A stretch of DNA of 43,813 bases from GCA-001856825 sp049965815 (GTDB lineage: Archaea > Thermoplasmatota > Thermoplasmata > Thermoplasmatales > GCA-001856825): positions 1 to 43,813 of the forward strand of contig JBMFVV010000013.1 in the NCBI GenBank assembly GCA_049965815.1. The letters run 5' to 3'. The position numbers and the translations under genes are program-made. A model generated the notes under the pieces. The model was not told the origin of the DNA. It made no database searches and saw only the letters and a list, made by a program, of their open reading frames with translations. Positions within the stretch are counted from its first letter, which is position 1. Each line of letters opens with the position of its first letter. Below, piece by piece: positions 15,407-23,786 of the stretch.

Positions 15407-15556
15407 GGCTCATGCCCCCCATTGAGCAGAAAAGCACTTGCAAAGAAGATTATACATCGTTGGGGTGGAATCAACAACAAATATATAAGAATAGAGAAAA
15501 GGCCAGGCACAACGGAAAGGGTAAAATAGAAATTTTCGTAGTATTTAAAGTATTGA

Positions 15557-17668
15557 ATGAGGATGGAACGGAGGGACATCGCCATCATTTCTGCCATAAT
15601 ATTAGCAGGCGTAGCCATAAGGCTGCTTCCTAACATCCTCTACTACGCCTGGGGCAACGACTATGGCATCTACTATTACCTCAGCGAAGCTTTTCTCAGC
15701 GGGAACGCACTTGCATATCCGCCCAGCTCGCCCTGGGGGACGGACGGATACCAGTATTTTCCTGTGACATTCCTCATAGTGGACCTGGTTCACTATGCCA
15801 CCGGCCTGCCAGTGAACATCTCCCTTGACTATTCCATACCCATACTCGGTGGCCTCACACCATTCCTTGTATATGCAATCTCAAGGGAAGTGGGTTTTGA
15901 CAAGATGACGTCTGCCCTCATCGGTTTCCTCCTGGTGGTCAGCCCGATCCAGCTGTACCAGACGTCCCAGCCCAACTACCTGACCACTGGACATTTCTTC
16001 CTGCTACTGTCCCTTTACTTCTTCCTCGCATACCACAGGAAGAGGGTGTATGCTATACCCATGGCAGCATCCATTGTCCTCCTTGTACTATCGCACCAGC
16101 TGTCAACATACTTCTTCCTCATATCAATAATCGGGATGGTTTTCTCCGTCAATCTTCTGAGTACCAGATGGAAGTCTAAACTGTTCTCAGACATGATGAT
16201 AATAGAACTTTCAGGAACGCTGATGATCACATACCTTCTCATCAGGGTGCCTGATATGGTATCCTTCTTCTCTAAGGCCGTTCATGGCCTGGGGTATGGT
16301 GCGGTAGTTGCCCTCTTCTATGCGCTTGTCATAGGTATGTTCATCCTCCTGCGGAGGGTGGACCAGGATAGTATCAAAAGATACGCAGTCAGCGCCATTG
16401 AGAAGCTGAAGCTTGAAATTGCCCCCAGAAGGGACGTGGCGCTTGTTTTCGTGACTGCGATCATCCTCGTCGTCATGTTCGTCATACTGAGGATGACGGG
16501 AATACTGCCTGCATACATCACATACAGTGCAATCGTTATATCCCTCCCTTTCATAATATTCGTTTCCGTTTCAGTCGTTGGTATCAAGTACTTCCTTGTG
16601 GAAAACAACGTGTATGAGGTGCTCGGGTGGTCCGTTATAATCATGCTCTCACTCCTCTACAGCTTTGCATCCAAGAATACTGTGCTGTTGCCGGCTAGAA
16701 ACCTGGAGTATCTATCTGAACCATTCTCCATCATTGGGGGGTACGTGCTCATAAGATGGTATCATTACTTCAGGACACAGAGGAAGGAGAAGGGAACTGG
16801 TATCAAGCAGGTCTACTCAGTTGGACAGCAAACTCCATCAGTGATAGCTATAAACAGTGCGGCTGGGGTCAATATAATCTCCGTGCCGTGGTCAAGGAAC
16901 GTAAATACTGTGAGGCACATCACATATTCTGCCAGGAGACCTGTGGAGAATGTTGTCGTCATAGCCGCAATTTCTCTTGTACTCCTGATGGGAGTTGCAA
17001 GCTACCCCATGGTATCCGATTTCGTTCCCTCTCACTCCGAGGCGATTACGCTGGAAGACAACGCCACTATCCAGTACCTTGTAGCCGAGGGGAACAGGAG
17101 CCTTTCAGTTGCCACTGATCATCAGATAGGAATACTCCTTTACTCCTATGGCTTCAGTTCACCGTTCAACAACATTTCCGTCCTTTGGAATTCCACCAGC
17201 TGGGTGACTGCGATAAACGAAATAACTGGAGACAACGGTTCATATGCACCCATAGGCTACGTATTCCTCAACACCTACATGCTCAAATACGGGGTGTGGG
17301 GTTACAACAGCACGCTGAACCCCAACCAGCTGCCAGTTCCAGTGAACGGTTCATCGTTCACCAAATTCTTCAGGGAACCGTTCGTCCTTGCTTTCGAGAA
17401 TTCTTCTGTCACTTCAAACAGCACAACATACCTGTTTGAGGTCAACTGGACGTTCCTGGGGGAGAAGGGGTACAACCTATCTTATTATGAGGGGTTGTAC
17501 AACGGCAGGACATCAAATGAGTCGGCTATCCAACTTTCTCCCACTTCTCAAGCTTCTGGACAGAAGACAGCGTACTCCCCCTCCTTATCTCCTCTCTTAC
17601 CCTATTCTCCCTTTCAGCAACGTCTACGGCCCTATTTGCAATCTCAAGTGCCTCTTCCTCGGGTATGA
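15557..17668 (+). CDS. Large polytopic membrane protein, GT-C glycosyltransferase-like
   Basis: 703 residues: an N-terminal hydrophobic region of roughly 12 segments (to about residue 490) and a C-terminal extracytoplasmic domain. The segment after TM1 (WGNDYGIYYYLSEAF, then SSPWGTDGYQYFP) resembles the first loop of GT-C/oligosaccharyltransferase-like and PTPS-related membrane proteins, where acidic residues bind a lipid-linked donor. The outer domain is rich in N-glycosylation sequons (NNIS, NST, NGS, NSS, NWT, NLS). A role in surface glycan assembly is inferred. The last ~47 residues (from about 657) overlap the opposite-strand HPS-RraA gene by 143 bp and look low-complexity, so the true end may be near 17520 with a lost stop. 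Confidence 0.7.
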   Translation: MRMERRDIAIISAIILAGVAIRLLPNILYYAWGNDYGIYYYLSEAFLSGNALAYPPSSPWGTDGYQYFPVTFLIVDLVHYATGLPVNISLDYSIPILGGLTPFLVYAISREVGFDKMTSALIGFLLVVSPIQLYQTSQPNYLTTGHFFLLLSLYFFLAYHRKRVYAIPMAASIVLLVLSHQLSTYFFLISIIGMVFSVNLLSTRWKSKLFSDMMIIELSGTLMITYLLIRVPDMVSFFSKAVHGLGYGAVVALFYALVIGMFILLRRVDQDSIKRYAVSAIEKLKLEIAPRRDVALVFVTAIILVVMFVILRMTGILPAYITYSAIVISLPFIIFVSVSVVGIKYFLVENNVYEVLGWSVIIMLSLLYSFASKNTVLLPARNLEYLSEPFSIIGGYVLIRWYHYFRTQRKEKGTGIKQVYSVGQQTPSVIAINSAAGVNIISVPWSRNVNTVRHITYSARRPVENVVVIAAISLVLLMGVASYPMVSDFVPSHSEAITLEDNATIQYLVAEGNRSLSVATDHQIGILLYSYGFSSPFNNISVLWNSTSWVTAINEITGDNGSYAPIGYVFLNTYMLKYGVWGYNSTLNPNQLPVPVNGSSFTKFFREPFVLAFENSSVTSNSTTYLFEVNWTFLGEKGYNLSYYEGLYNGRTSNESAIQLSPTSQASGQKTAYSPSLSPLLPYSPFQQRLRPYLQSQVPLPRV

Positions 17669-18830
17669 CAACAACGCCAGAGTAATCAGCTATGATGTAG
17701 TCCCCAGTTCTTATCTTCCTTCCGTTGATCTCTATCTCGCTCCCTATCTCGCCGAACCCCTTCGGGTCACCTGCGTTTGAAGAAACGTACTTAGAAAATG
17801 CGGGGAATGGGATCTTCATGATCGAGTCCAGGTCCCTGATCGCCCCCCAGATCACCACGCCCTTCACTTTCTTCGTCACGCAGCTCCACGATGCAAGTTC
17901 CCCCCACACTGCATCCTCGCCGCCGTCCGCGTCTATGACTATTATGTCCCCCTCCTTCGCGTGGTCTATCGCCTCCACTGGCTTTGCCCAGTCACCGTTA
18001 ACAGTCTTCACGGTAAGCGCCCTTCCAACAATCCTTGTATCAACAGGTATCCTGGGTACTATGCCATGGATTGCACCACCCCTGTGCATTGCATCAGAGA
18101 CATTGGATGACGATACCTTTGACAGCGCCTCGACAATCTCGTTCTTGGAATATTTCTTGTACATGTCCCCATGCTCTGCAACGCCCGTTGCTATGACCCT
18201 CTTGATTGCTGCAGTTTCCTCCGTGACGTTGGGTGCCTTCGTTATCGCCCCTCCAACTATGATGATCGAAGCACCACTCTTCACCATGTCTGGTATGGAC
18301 TCCTTGTTCAGTCCTCCTGCCACCGCAACTGGGAGATTAGTGGATGCGACCACCCTCTCCAGCACCTTCAGCGGGTTCTTCCCTAGCATCTGCATATCTA
18401 TGCCCACGTGCTCGCAGAAGTACTTGACTCCAAGCTTCTCAAGCTGTTTCACCCTCTCCTCCACGTTCTCCACCTGGAGAAGGTCTATCATTATCTCCGC
18501 ACCGTACTTCTTTCCCGCCTTCACAGCTTCCGTTATGGTGGGGTCGTCGCTTATTCCCAGTATGGTAACGATCTGAGCACCGCTCTTTGCAGCGAGTTCC
18601 GTCTCGAAGCCTCCGACATCTGCCGTCTTCATGTCGGCAACAACTATCTTGTTGGGGAAATTCCTCTTTATTTCCCTTACGGCGTTCATGCCTTCGCTCT
18701 TAATCAGTGGAGTGCCTGCCTCAATCCAGTCTGCGCCTCCTTCAACTGCCTCCTTTGCCACCTGAAGCGCCCTGTGAAGATTCTCAAAGTCCAGGGCCAC
18801 CTGTAAAACTGGTTCCATATTATCGCCCAT
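17526..18830 (-). CDS. Fusion of 3-hexulose-6-phosphate synthase and RraA/aldolase-like domain
   Basis: 434 residues. Domain 1 (about 1-215) is an OMP-decarboxylase-superfamily HPS: LQVALDFENLHRA, ADWIEAGTPLIKSEG and the D66-x-K68-xx-D71 motif in VVADMKTADVGG. Domain 2 (about 220-434) is RraA-like: SSSNVSDAMHRGGAIHGIVP, DADGGEDAVWGELAS and GVVIWGAIRDLDSI with the conserved Arg-Asp. HPS condenses formaldehyde with ribulose 5-phosphate, or runs backward to make ribulose 5-phosphate in archaea lacking the oxidative pentose phosphate pathway. RraA-like domains are 4-hydroxy-2-oxoacid aldolases/decarboxylases or RNase E inhibitors; here a metabolic role is likelier. No hexulose-phosphate isomerase is adjacent. 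An internal ATG 12 nt downstream is an alternative start. Confidence 0.88.
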   Translation of the reverse strand: MGDNMEPVLQVALDFENLHRALQVAKEAVEGGADWIEAGTPLIKSEGMNAVREIKRNFPNKIVVADMKTADVGGFETELAAKSGAQIVTILGISDDPTITEAVKAGKKYGAEIMIDLLQVENVEERVKQLEKLGVKYFCEHVGIDMQMLGKNPLKVLERVVASTNLPVAVAGGLNKESIPDMVKSGASIIIVGGAITKAPNVTEETAAIKRVIATGVAEHGDMYKKYSKNEIVEALSKVSSSNVSDAMHRGGAIHGIVPRIPVDTRIVGRALTVKTVNGDWAKPVEAIDHAKEGDIIVIDADGGEDAVWGELASWSCVTKKVKGVVIWGAIRDLDSIMKIPFPAFSKYVSSNAGDPKGFGEIGSEIEINGRKIRTGDYIIADYSGVVVIPEEEALEIANRAVDVAERENRVREEIRRGSTLSSVQKLEKWEKVG

Positions 18831-19005
18831 GAATATGGAAAATGACTACATTAACTTATCAGGATGGAACATTATTTCCACCTTAAGGCATCTAAATACG
18901 GAAAGTCAATTCAAAATTGCAGTACCGGCAACCGCGCTCACAGAAAACTTCTGGGAAAATCGTATATAGTGGATTAGCAGTTGATGCCTGAAGGGAAAAG
19001 ACCAA

Positions 19006-19668
19006 TTGAAGCCATCCAGAAGAAAGAAAGTTGCAATAGTTTCAGCTATCGTTGCCGTCGTGATAGTGATAGCTCTTGTTACCCTCTACTACTGGGGTCC
19101 TTTTTCAACGTATGGAAACAGCGAGAAACAGCTCACTCTGATTGCATCTGAGGATAGCCAGACCATAATATCCGGGCAGAACATCACTTTGCGACTTGGA
19201 GTATACAACACCGGACCAACTGCTATTTTCAATGTCAGTAACCTGTGGCCGACAATAGGAGGGGAAACAGTTCACCTTGGTACAGGACCGTGCAGCGCCA
19301 ACATACCTTACGGTTACGCAGTGGTACCAGGCAATATTTCAGGCACTTCCATTATAACGGCAAAGCCTCTAAACATGTGGCAGCCAGGGACATATATGTG
19401 CTCGATCATCTACCCAGTAAGCAGCTACAGGATCATGGGGCTCAGCAGCAGTGGGTACATGCTTTCATCAAGCAACTCACCAATACCTCTCACCCTGTCC
19501 AATACAATAAGGATTTCAGGATACTGGGCTCCTTCAAATCCGCTGAGCACATCATACCACTTCGAATATTTCCCCGCTGGCCAGTACACGGTTATAGTTG
19601 CTGACGAATGGGGTGCCGTAGCATTCCTCCATTTCACTGTAACTTCATATTCCCTGCTTCCTGCTTGA
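19006..19668 (+). CDS. Membrane-anchored extracytoplasmic protein of unknown function
   Basis: 220 residues from a TTG start. Basic residues (KPSRRKK) precede one hydrophobic helix (about 9-30), followed by a Ser/Thr/Asn-rich beta-type domain with several sequons (NIT, NVS, NIS). This fits a signal-anchored surface protein. A TATA-like CGTATATAG lies about 40 nt upstream and GAAGGG could serve as ribosome-binding site. No family recognised. The 3' end overlaps the opposite-strand nop5 end by 24 bp. Confidence 0.65.
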   Translation: MKPSRRKKVAIVSAIVAVVIVIALVTLYYWGPFSTYGNSEKQLTLIASEDSQTIISGQNITLRLGVYNTGPTAIFNVSNLWPTIGGETVHLGTGPCSANIPYGYAVVPGNISGTSIITAKPLNMWQPGTYMCSIIYPVSSYRIMGLSSSGYMLSSSNSPIPLTLSNTIRISGYWAPSNPLSTSYHFEYFPAGQYTVIVADEWGAVAFLHFTVTSYSLLPA

Positions 19669-20454
19669 TCTCTTAATCTCCTCTACCCTCTTCCTCAGTT
19701 TTGAATCTGATTCAGAGACTATGCCCGCAAAATCTGCCCTGGCTGCCTTCACTATTGCATTTGAATATGCCCTGGAGATCTTGCCCGCATTGCTCCTGGA
19801 CGCCTTGTATATGTCTGGAATTTCATAAATGATGCCATGCTTGGGTGGAGTTCCCCTACCCTTCCTGAACCTGAAGAATGCCTTTTCTGCACCGATTATC
19901 TGGACTGTGCTCGATGAGCTGAGCGCCAGATTCCTGATACCGCCGAAAGACTTCAGCAACCTTGCAGCCACCTTGTAACCAACGATCTTCTTCAGGTTCG
20001 GAGCACTCCTCTCCACGTATTCATCCAGCGTCTTCTCCAGCTCCTTTACGTAGCCCCTCACCTCCGCGAGCATCCTCGCAATATGCTCAGAAAAGTCCCC
20101 CTTTGCAGACGTTGCATATCTCATGAATATTGAAGTCTCCTCCACCTTCTGCTCCAGGAAATTCTCGAATTTCTCCATCTCATCCAGTGTGGAGATGATC
20201 TTCTCGATCAGCTGGTCCTCTGTCAGTCTTGACGATAGCAGTTTCCTGTTCAGCATCTCAAGACTTTCCCTCAGGATTCCATAATCAACCCCCTTCTTTT
20301 TGAATGAGGGTGGAAGCATTACCGTTTCACCGTTGAACGTTCCCTTCCCGTCCTGCAGGATTTCAATGTAAACGGACGTGAATTCCTCCCTTGTCAGTTG
20401 AAATTCCCTGTCATCGCCCTTTATTTTGTCGACAGAAACGAGGTAAAGCATCAT
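19645..20454 (-). CDS. nop5: Nop5/Nop56-58 box C/D RNP core protein
   Basis: 269 residues from the chosen ATG. It scaffolds fibrillarin and L7Ae on C/D guide RNAs for 2'-O-methylation of rRNA and tRNA. A coiled-coil/NOSIC region (about 100-160) precedes the Nop domain: SAPNLKKIVGYKVAARLL, AEKAFFRFRKGRGTPPKHG, and a basic tail. I moved the start from 20544 to 20454 because the 30 upstream residues overlap the divergent gene and a TATA-like TTTTTATCCA (minus strand, 20471-20480) sits about 24 nt before 20454. In many archaea fibrillarin follows nop5; here it does not. Confidence 0.88.
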   Translation of the reverse strand: MMLYLVSVDKIKGDDREFQLTREEFTSVYIEILQDGKGTFNGETVMLPPSFKKKGVDYGILRESLEMLNRKLLSSRLTEDQLIEKIISTLDEMEKFENFLEQKVEETSIFMRYATSAKGDFSEHIARMLAEVRGYVKELEKTLDEYVERSAPNLKKIVGYKVAARLLKSFGGIRNLALSSSSTVQIIGAEKAFFRFRKGRGTPPKHGIIYEIPDIYKASRSNAGKISRAYSNAIVKAARADFAGIVSESDSKLRKRVEEIKRSSRKQGI

Positions 20455-20470
20455 CTGTTGAGGAACGGGA

Positions 20471-20506
20471 TGGATAAAAACTTTCTTGGCTTTAACGTTA
20501 AATAAC
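20471..20506. promoter_or_regulatory. Divergent promoter pair between nop5 and the GAF/fRMsr gene
   Basis: A minus-strand TATA-like box (20471-20480) is about 24 nt from the nop5 ATG. A plus-strand box GTTAAATAAC (20497-20506) is about 21 nt before the TTG at 20522. Both spacings fit leaderless transcripts. Confidence 0.45.
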
Positions 20507-20521
20507 GGTTGAAAATAAAGG

Positions 20522-20977
20522 TTGGTGCAAAACACAGACTTCAATGCACTGATAAAGGAGTTTGAAGCTGAATTAAAGTCTGAGAAGGGAGACGTTGCAT
20601 CATTTGCAGTGAAATTCCTGAACAGAAAGGTGAGGCATTACAACTGGGTTGGCATTTATATGGTGCACGGCGACAATCTTGAGCTTCTCACTTATTCCGG
20701 TCCAAAGGAAACGGAGCATACGAAGATAAAGGTGGGGGACGGGATATGCGGTCTTGCTGCTAAGGAGGAGCTGACTGTCGTTGTGCCTGACGTTTCCAAG
20801 GACTCCAGGTACATTGCCTGCTTCCCAGAGACGAAATCTGAGATAGTTGCGCCCATATTCAGGGACGGGAAGGTCATTGGGGAAGTTGACATAGACAGCG
20901 ATTTTGTCGATCCATTCACAAACCAGGACAGGCACTTCCTTGACCAGATAACAAATTTAATAGGGAGAAGGCTATAA
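20522..20977 (+). CDS. GAF-domain free methionine-(R)-sulfoxide reductase-like protein
   Basis: 151 residues, a single GAF domain. It starts with TTG (20522) or the adjacent GTG (20525). The region VGDGICGLAA and RYIACFPETKSEIVAPIF followed by GEVDIDSD matches free Met-R-sulfoxide reductases (fRMsr), which reduce oxidised free methionine using thioredoxin. Two cysteines equivalent to the catalytic and one partner cysteine are present (C76 and C100), but the third, earlier cysteine of the E. coli and yeast enzymes is not; some homologues work with two. It is probably co-transcribed with rpoK, whose start is 58 nt downstream. Confidence 0.78.
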   Translation: MVQNTDFNALIKEFEAELKSEKGDVASFAVKFLNRKVRHYNWVGIYMVHGDNLELLTYSGPKETEHTKIKVGDGICGLAAKEELTVVVPDVSKDSRYIACFPETKSEIVAPIFRDGKVIGEVDIDSDFVDPFTNQDRHFLDQITNLIGRRL

Positions 20978-21034
20978 CTTAAAAGGAGATTTGTGACAGT
21001 TTCAAGTATTATAAGGTACTCTACAGGTGGTTTA

Positions 21035-21226
21035 ATGTCAGGGAAGAAATACACGAAATATGAGAAGGCCAGGATAGTTGGTGCAAGGGCCCTCCAGATC
21101 TCTATGGGCGCACCCATTATCATTGAAATACCTAAGGACATAATTGACCCCCTCAGGATTGCGCTTGTTGAATTCGAAAATGATGCAATTCCAATGACGG
21201 TCAAGAAGAGATCTAGGGCGAAGTAG
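21035..21226 (+). CDS. rpoK: DNA-directed RNA polymerase subunit K (Rpo6)
   Basis: 63 residues from ATG 21035. It matches archaeal RpoK, the counterpart of eukaryotic Rpb6 and bacterial omega, which helps assemble RNA polymerase: KYTKYEKARIVGARALQIS and the C-terminal PLRIALVEFENDAIPMTV. An upstream GTG frame extension (from 20993) lacks family similarity, so ATG 21035 is preferred. It lies between the fRMsr-like gene and an unknown 127-residue gene 7 nt downstream. Confidence 0.93.
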   Translation: MSGKKYTKYEKARIVGARALQISMGAPIIIEIPKDIIDPLRIALVEFENDAIPMTVKKRSRAK

Positions 21227-21233
21227 GTTATAC

Positions 21234-21617
21234 ATGAAGAACTGGAGCGGCCATATAATTTTCCCCCAGAACTTCGAGTGGAAGCAGATGGAAAAGAGTT
21301 TCAGGGGAATGATGGAGCTGTTCTTCAAGGAAACGAACGAGATGGAGGACGAGCCCGATCACAGGGATGTGATCATCATGCTCAACATGCAGGACATAAA
21401 GAACAACAGGAAACCTGAAGGTTACACAAGGGAAGGGAAGCTGAGGATGATATTCCCACTTGACAAGAAGGAGATTACTATTCTTGCTCCGCTACCAGAG
21501 ACGTACGTGAGGGACGTTTCAGAGGACATCAGCAAATATCTCATTTCTAAGAAGATAAGGCATGTCCTTGAGTTCGACCAGATGAAATATACCGCATACA
21601 GGAAGAAGAGAAAATAG
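21234..21617 (+). CDS. Conserved-looking hypothetical protein downstream of rpoK
   Basis: 127 residues, soluble and highly charged with a basic tail (YTAYRKKRK). It begins 7 nt after the rpoK stop, so it is probably in the same transcript. Predicted alternation of helices (MEKSFRGMMELFFKET) and strands (DVIIMLNMQDI, KLRMIFPL, EITILAPL) suggests a compact alpha/beta fold. I do not recognise a family. Its position next to rpoK leaves a role in transcription or RNA handling possible, but nothing in the sequence proves that. Confidence 0.7.
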   Translation: MKNWSGHIIFPQNFEWKQMEKSFRGMMELFFKETNEMEDEPDHRDVIIMLNMQDIKNNRKPEGYTREGKLRMIFPLDKKEITILAPLPETYVRDVSEDISKYLISKKIRHVLEFDQMKYTAYRKKRK

Positions 21618-21634
21618 TGCCGCGGTCTTTTGCT

Positions 21635-22774
21635 CTACTCCAAGAATTCCACGATCCTTCTCGCACCCTCTTCCAGGTCCTTGTCTGAAAGAGAGAACGA
21701 TAGCCTGATCCTGTCATTGCCAGATGGACCGAAGCCTGAGCCTGGCGTGACCAGCACCTTCTCCTTCTCTAGGAGCCTGCTGGAGAATTCATCACCGCTC
21801 ATACCGTTCCTGATTCTCGGGAAGGCGTAGAATGTTCCCGCAGGTTTCCTGATATCAATCCTGTCGCTCTTCGAAAGTATGTCATACAGCCTGTCCCTCC
21901 TCTTCTGGAATGTTTTCCTCATGCTCTCAGGGAATGTTGTATTGTCCATTGCCCTCAGGGCTGCATACTGCGAGATGGATGGTGCGCATGTCAAAGTCTG
22001 CTGCTGATATGAATCTATGAACGTTGTGAAATCTGCAGGAGGTATGAGATAACCGATCCTCCAGCCGGTCATCGCATGACTCTTGGAGAAGCCGTTTATG
22101 ACGAACGTCCTTTCCTCCATCCCCGGATATGAAAGGGGAGATATGTGCCTACCCTCGTATATGATCTTCTCATATATCTCGTCCGAGGCGAGGTAAATCC
22201 TCCTGTCTATGACGATATCCGTTAGCCCCTTCATGTCCGCATCTGATGCCACCCATCCGTGCGGGTTGGAAGGGGAATTTATCATGATCATTTTCGTTCT
22301 TTTGTCAATCATCTCATTCAGTGCATCTAAGTCGGGGCTGCCGTCTTCCCTCGACGGGAAGTACCTGGGTACGCCTCCTGCTATCTTCACTATCTCTGGG
22401 TAGGAAACGAAACTCGGGTCCTGCATCAGCACATTATCTCCACTCTCTATCACCGCCTGGACTGCCATGTTTATTGCGAATTTCGCGGGCGTTACGATGA
22501 CGTTCCCTGCCTTCACTTCCTTCCCTGTCATCGCACTATATTTCAATGCAATCTTTTCCCTCAGTTCCTTGATACCGAGTGATGAGGTGTAGTGCGTCTT
22601 TCCCTCCTTTGCCATCTTCATTGCGTAATCTATGACATCCTCTGGAGTTGTTGCATCCGGTTCACCAACCCCGAAAGAAATGGCGTTCTCCCCTTTCTCC
22701 TTGAGTTCTGCAAACTTGTTTCCCAGTGAAACAGTTGGGGAAGGGAGAATTGACCTGAACCTCGACGAAACCAT
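21635..22774 (-). CDS. Class I/II PLP aminotransferase (aspartate aminotransferase family)
   Basis: 379 residues. The PLP lysine is in VINGFSKSHAMTGWRIGYL; other fold-type I marks are ISFGVGEPDATTPEDV near the start, NSPSNPHG and the aspartate in YLASDEIYEK. The branch resembles archaeal aspartate/aromatic aminotransferases that move amino groups to 2-oxoglutarate. One oddity: the usual GGKEAI-type motif in the large domain reads VTPAKFAINMAVQ. A TATA-like AAATATTG (22794-22804, minus) lies about 25 nt upstream, consistent with a leaderless mRNA. Confidence 0.9.
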   Translation of the reverse strand: MVSSRFRSILPSPTVSLGNKFAELKEKGENAISFGVGEPDATTPEDVIDYAMKMAKEGKTHYTSSLGIKELREKIALKYSAMTGKEVKAGNVIVTPAKFAINMAVQAVIESGDNVLMQDPSFVSYPEIVKIAGGVPRYFPSREDGSPDLDALNEMIDKRTKMIMINSPSNPHGWVASDADMKGLTDIVIDRRIYLASDEIYEKIIYEGRHISPLSYPGMEERTFVINGFSKSHAMTGWRIGYLIPPADFTTFIDSYQQQTLTCAPSISQYAALRAMDNTTFPESMRKTFQKRRDRLYDILSKSDRIDIRKPAGTFYAFPRIRNGMSGDEFSSRLLEKEKVLVTPGSGFGPSGNDRIRLSFSLSDKDLEEGARRIVEFLE

Positions 22775-22953
22775 CTTTGCTGATATCGATTCTCAATATT
22801 TATCTTCCTCCATCTTCATTGACATGGTAAAGAATTTATTCAATCATTTTCCACCTTCCCCCAGATAATGGCAACATATCCCCCTCAGCGTTGTATGGGC
22901 ACAACCAGAACACCTGATGAACCTTTTTCCCCCGCCTCAGAAAAGATAATTAA

Positions 22954-23730
22954 TTGAGTCTGTCTATTCGTTACGTGTCCATCAAGATCCAGTCCCTCAG
23001 CAAGTTTTACGGAGAGAAGGAGGTTCTTTCAGATTTCTCGATAGAGATCAGAAGCGGCGAGATCTACGGTATACTTGGACCAAACGGATCTGGAAAGACG
23101 ACGCTCCTGAAGATCATGGCGGGCATCTCACCGTTCGACAGGGGGACGGTGACTGTGGATGGCATAGATGCAAGGACGGACCAGATAGCGGTGAGGAAAA
23201 TAGTCGGCTATGTCCCTGAAACGCCGTACCTCTACGAGAGCCTGACGCCATACGAATACTTCAGCTTCGTCGGATCCATAAGGGAGATACCGAAGGAAGT
23301 TGCTGAGCGCAGGGCAAACGATCTCACAAAGGCTTTCGGCATGGAAGAATACAACGACCAGTTCATAGGCAGCCTCTCATTCGGGACAAGGCAGAAGGTA
23401 TCGATCATAGCATCTCTTATCCACGCGCCGAAGATACTGATACTGGACGAGAGCATCAACGGCCTCGATCCCCAGTCTGCAAAGATATTCAGGGACCTGC
23501 TGAGAAGCCTTGCGCAGGACGGAATGACTGTTGTTTTCTCGACACACATACTTGAGATAGCAGCGAATGTGTGCGAGGATATAGCAATCATGAAGACAGG
23601 GAAAATAGTTGCTGAGGGGAAGACGTCAGAACTGCTCAAGGAGAGGAACCTGGAGGACCTCTTCATAGAACTGACGGCAACAGAGGACATCAGCTCCATT
23701 GTCAGTGCACTGAGGGGAACGTTGAGATAG
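22954..23730 (+). CDS. ABC transporter ATP-binding protein
   Basis: 258 residues from a TTG start; GTG 22975 is an alternative. Walker A GPNGSGKT (about 42-49), signature LSFGTRQKVSI (a divergent form of LSGGQ), Walker B ILILDESI and the H-loop FSTHILE are present, so ATP binding and hydrolysis are plausible. The sequence resembles exporter or ABC-2-type ATPases (CcmA-like). No permease gene is adjacent, so its partner must lie elsewhere. The downstream racemase gene starts 56 nt later, with its own TATA-like AAAATATTAG. Confidence 0.9.
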   Translation: MSLSIRYVSIKIQSLSKFYGEKEVLSDFSIEIRSGEIYGILGPNGSGKTTLLKIMAGISPFDRGTVTVDGIDARTDQIAVRKIVGYVPETPYLYESLTPYEYFSFVGSIREIPKEVAERRANDLTKAFGMEEYNDQFIGSLSFGTRQKVSIIASLIHAPKILILDESINGLDPQSAKIFRDLLRSLAQDGMTVVFSTHILEIAANVCEDIAIMKTGKIVAEGKTSELLKERNLEDLFIELTATEDISSIVSALRGTLR

Positions 23731-23786
23731 TAGCTTTTGAAAATACAACGACAAAAATATTAGTTGATGAACTTCATGCAACTTTC

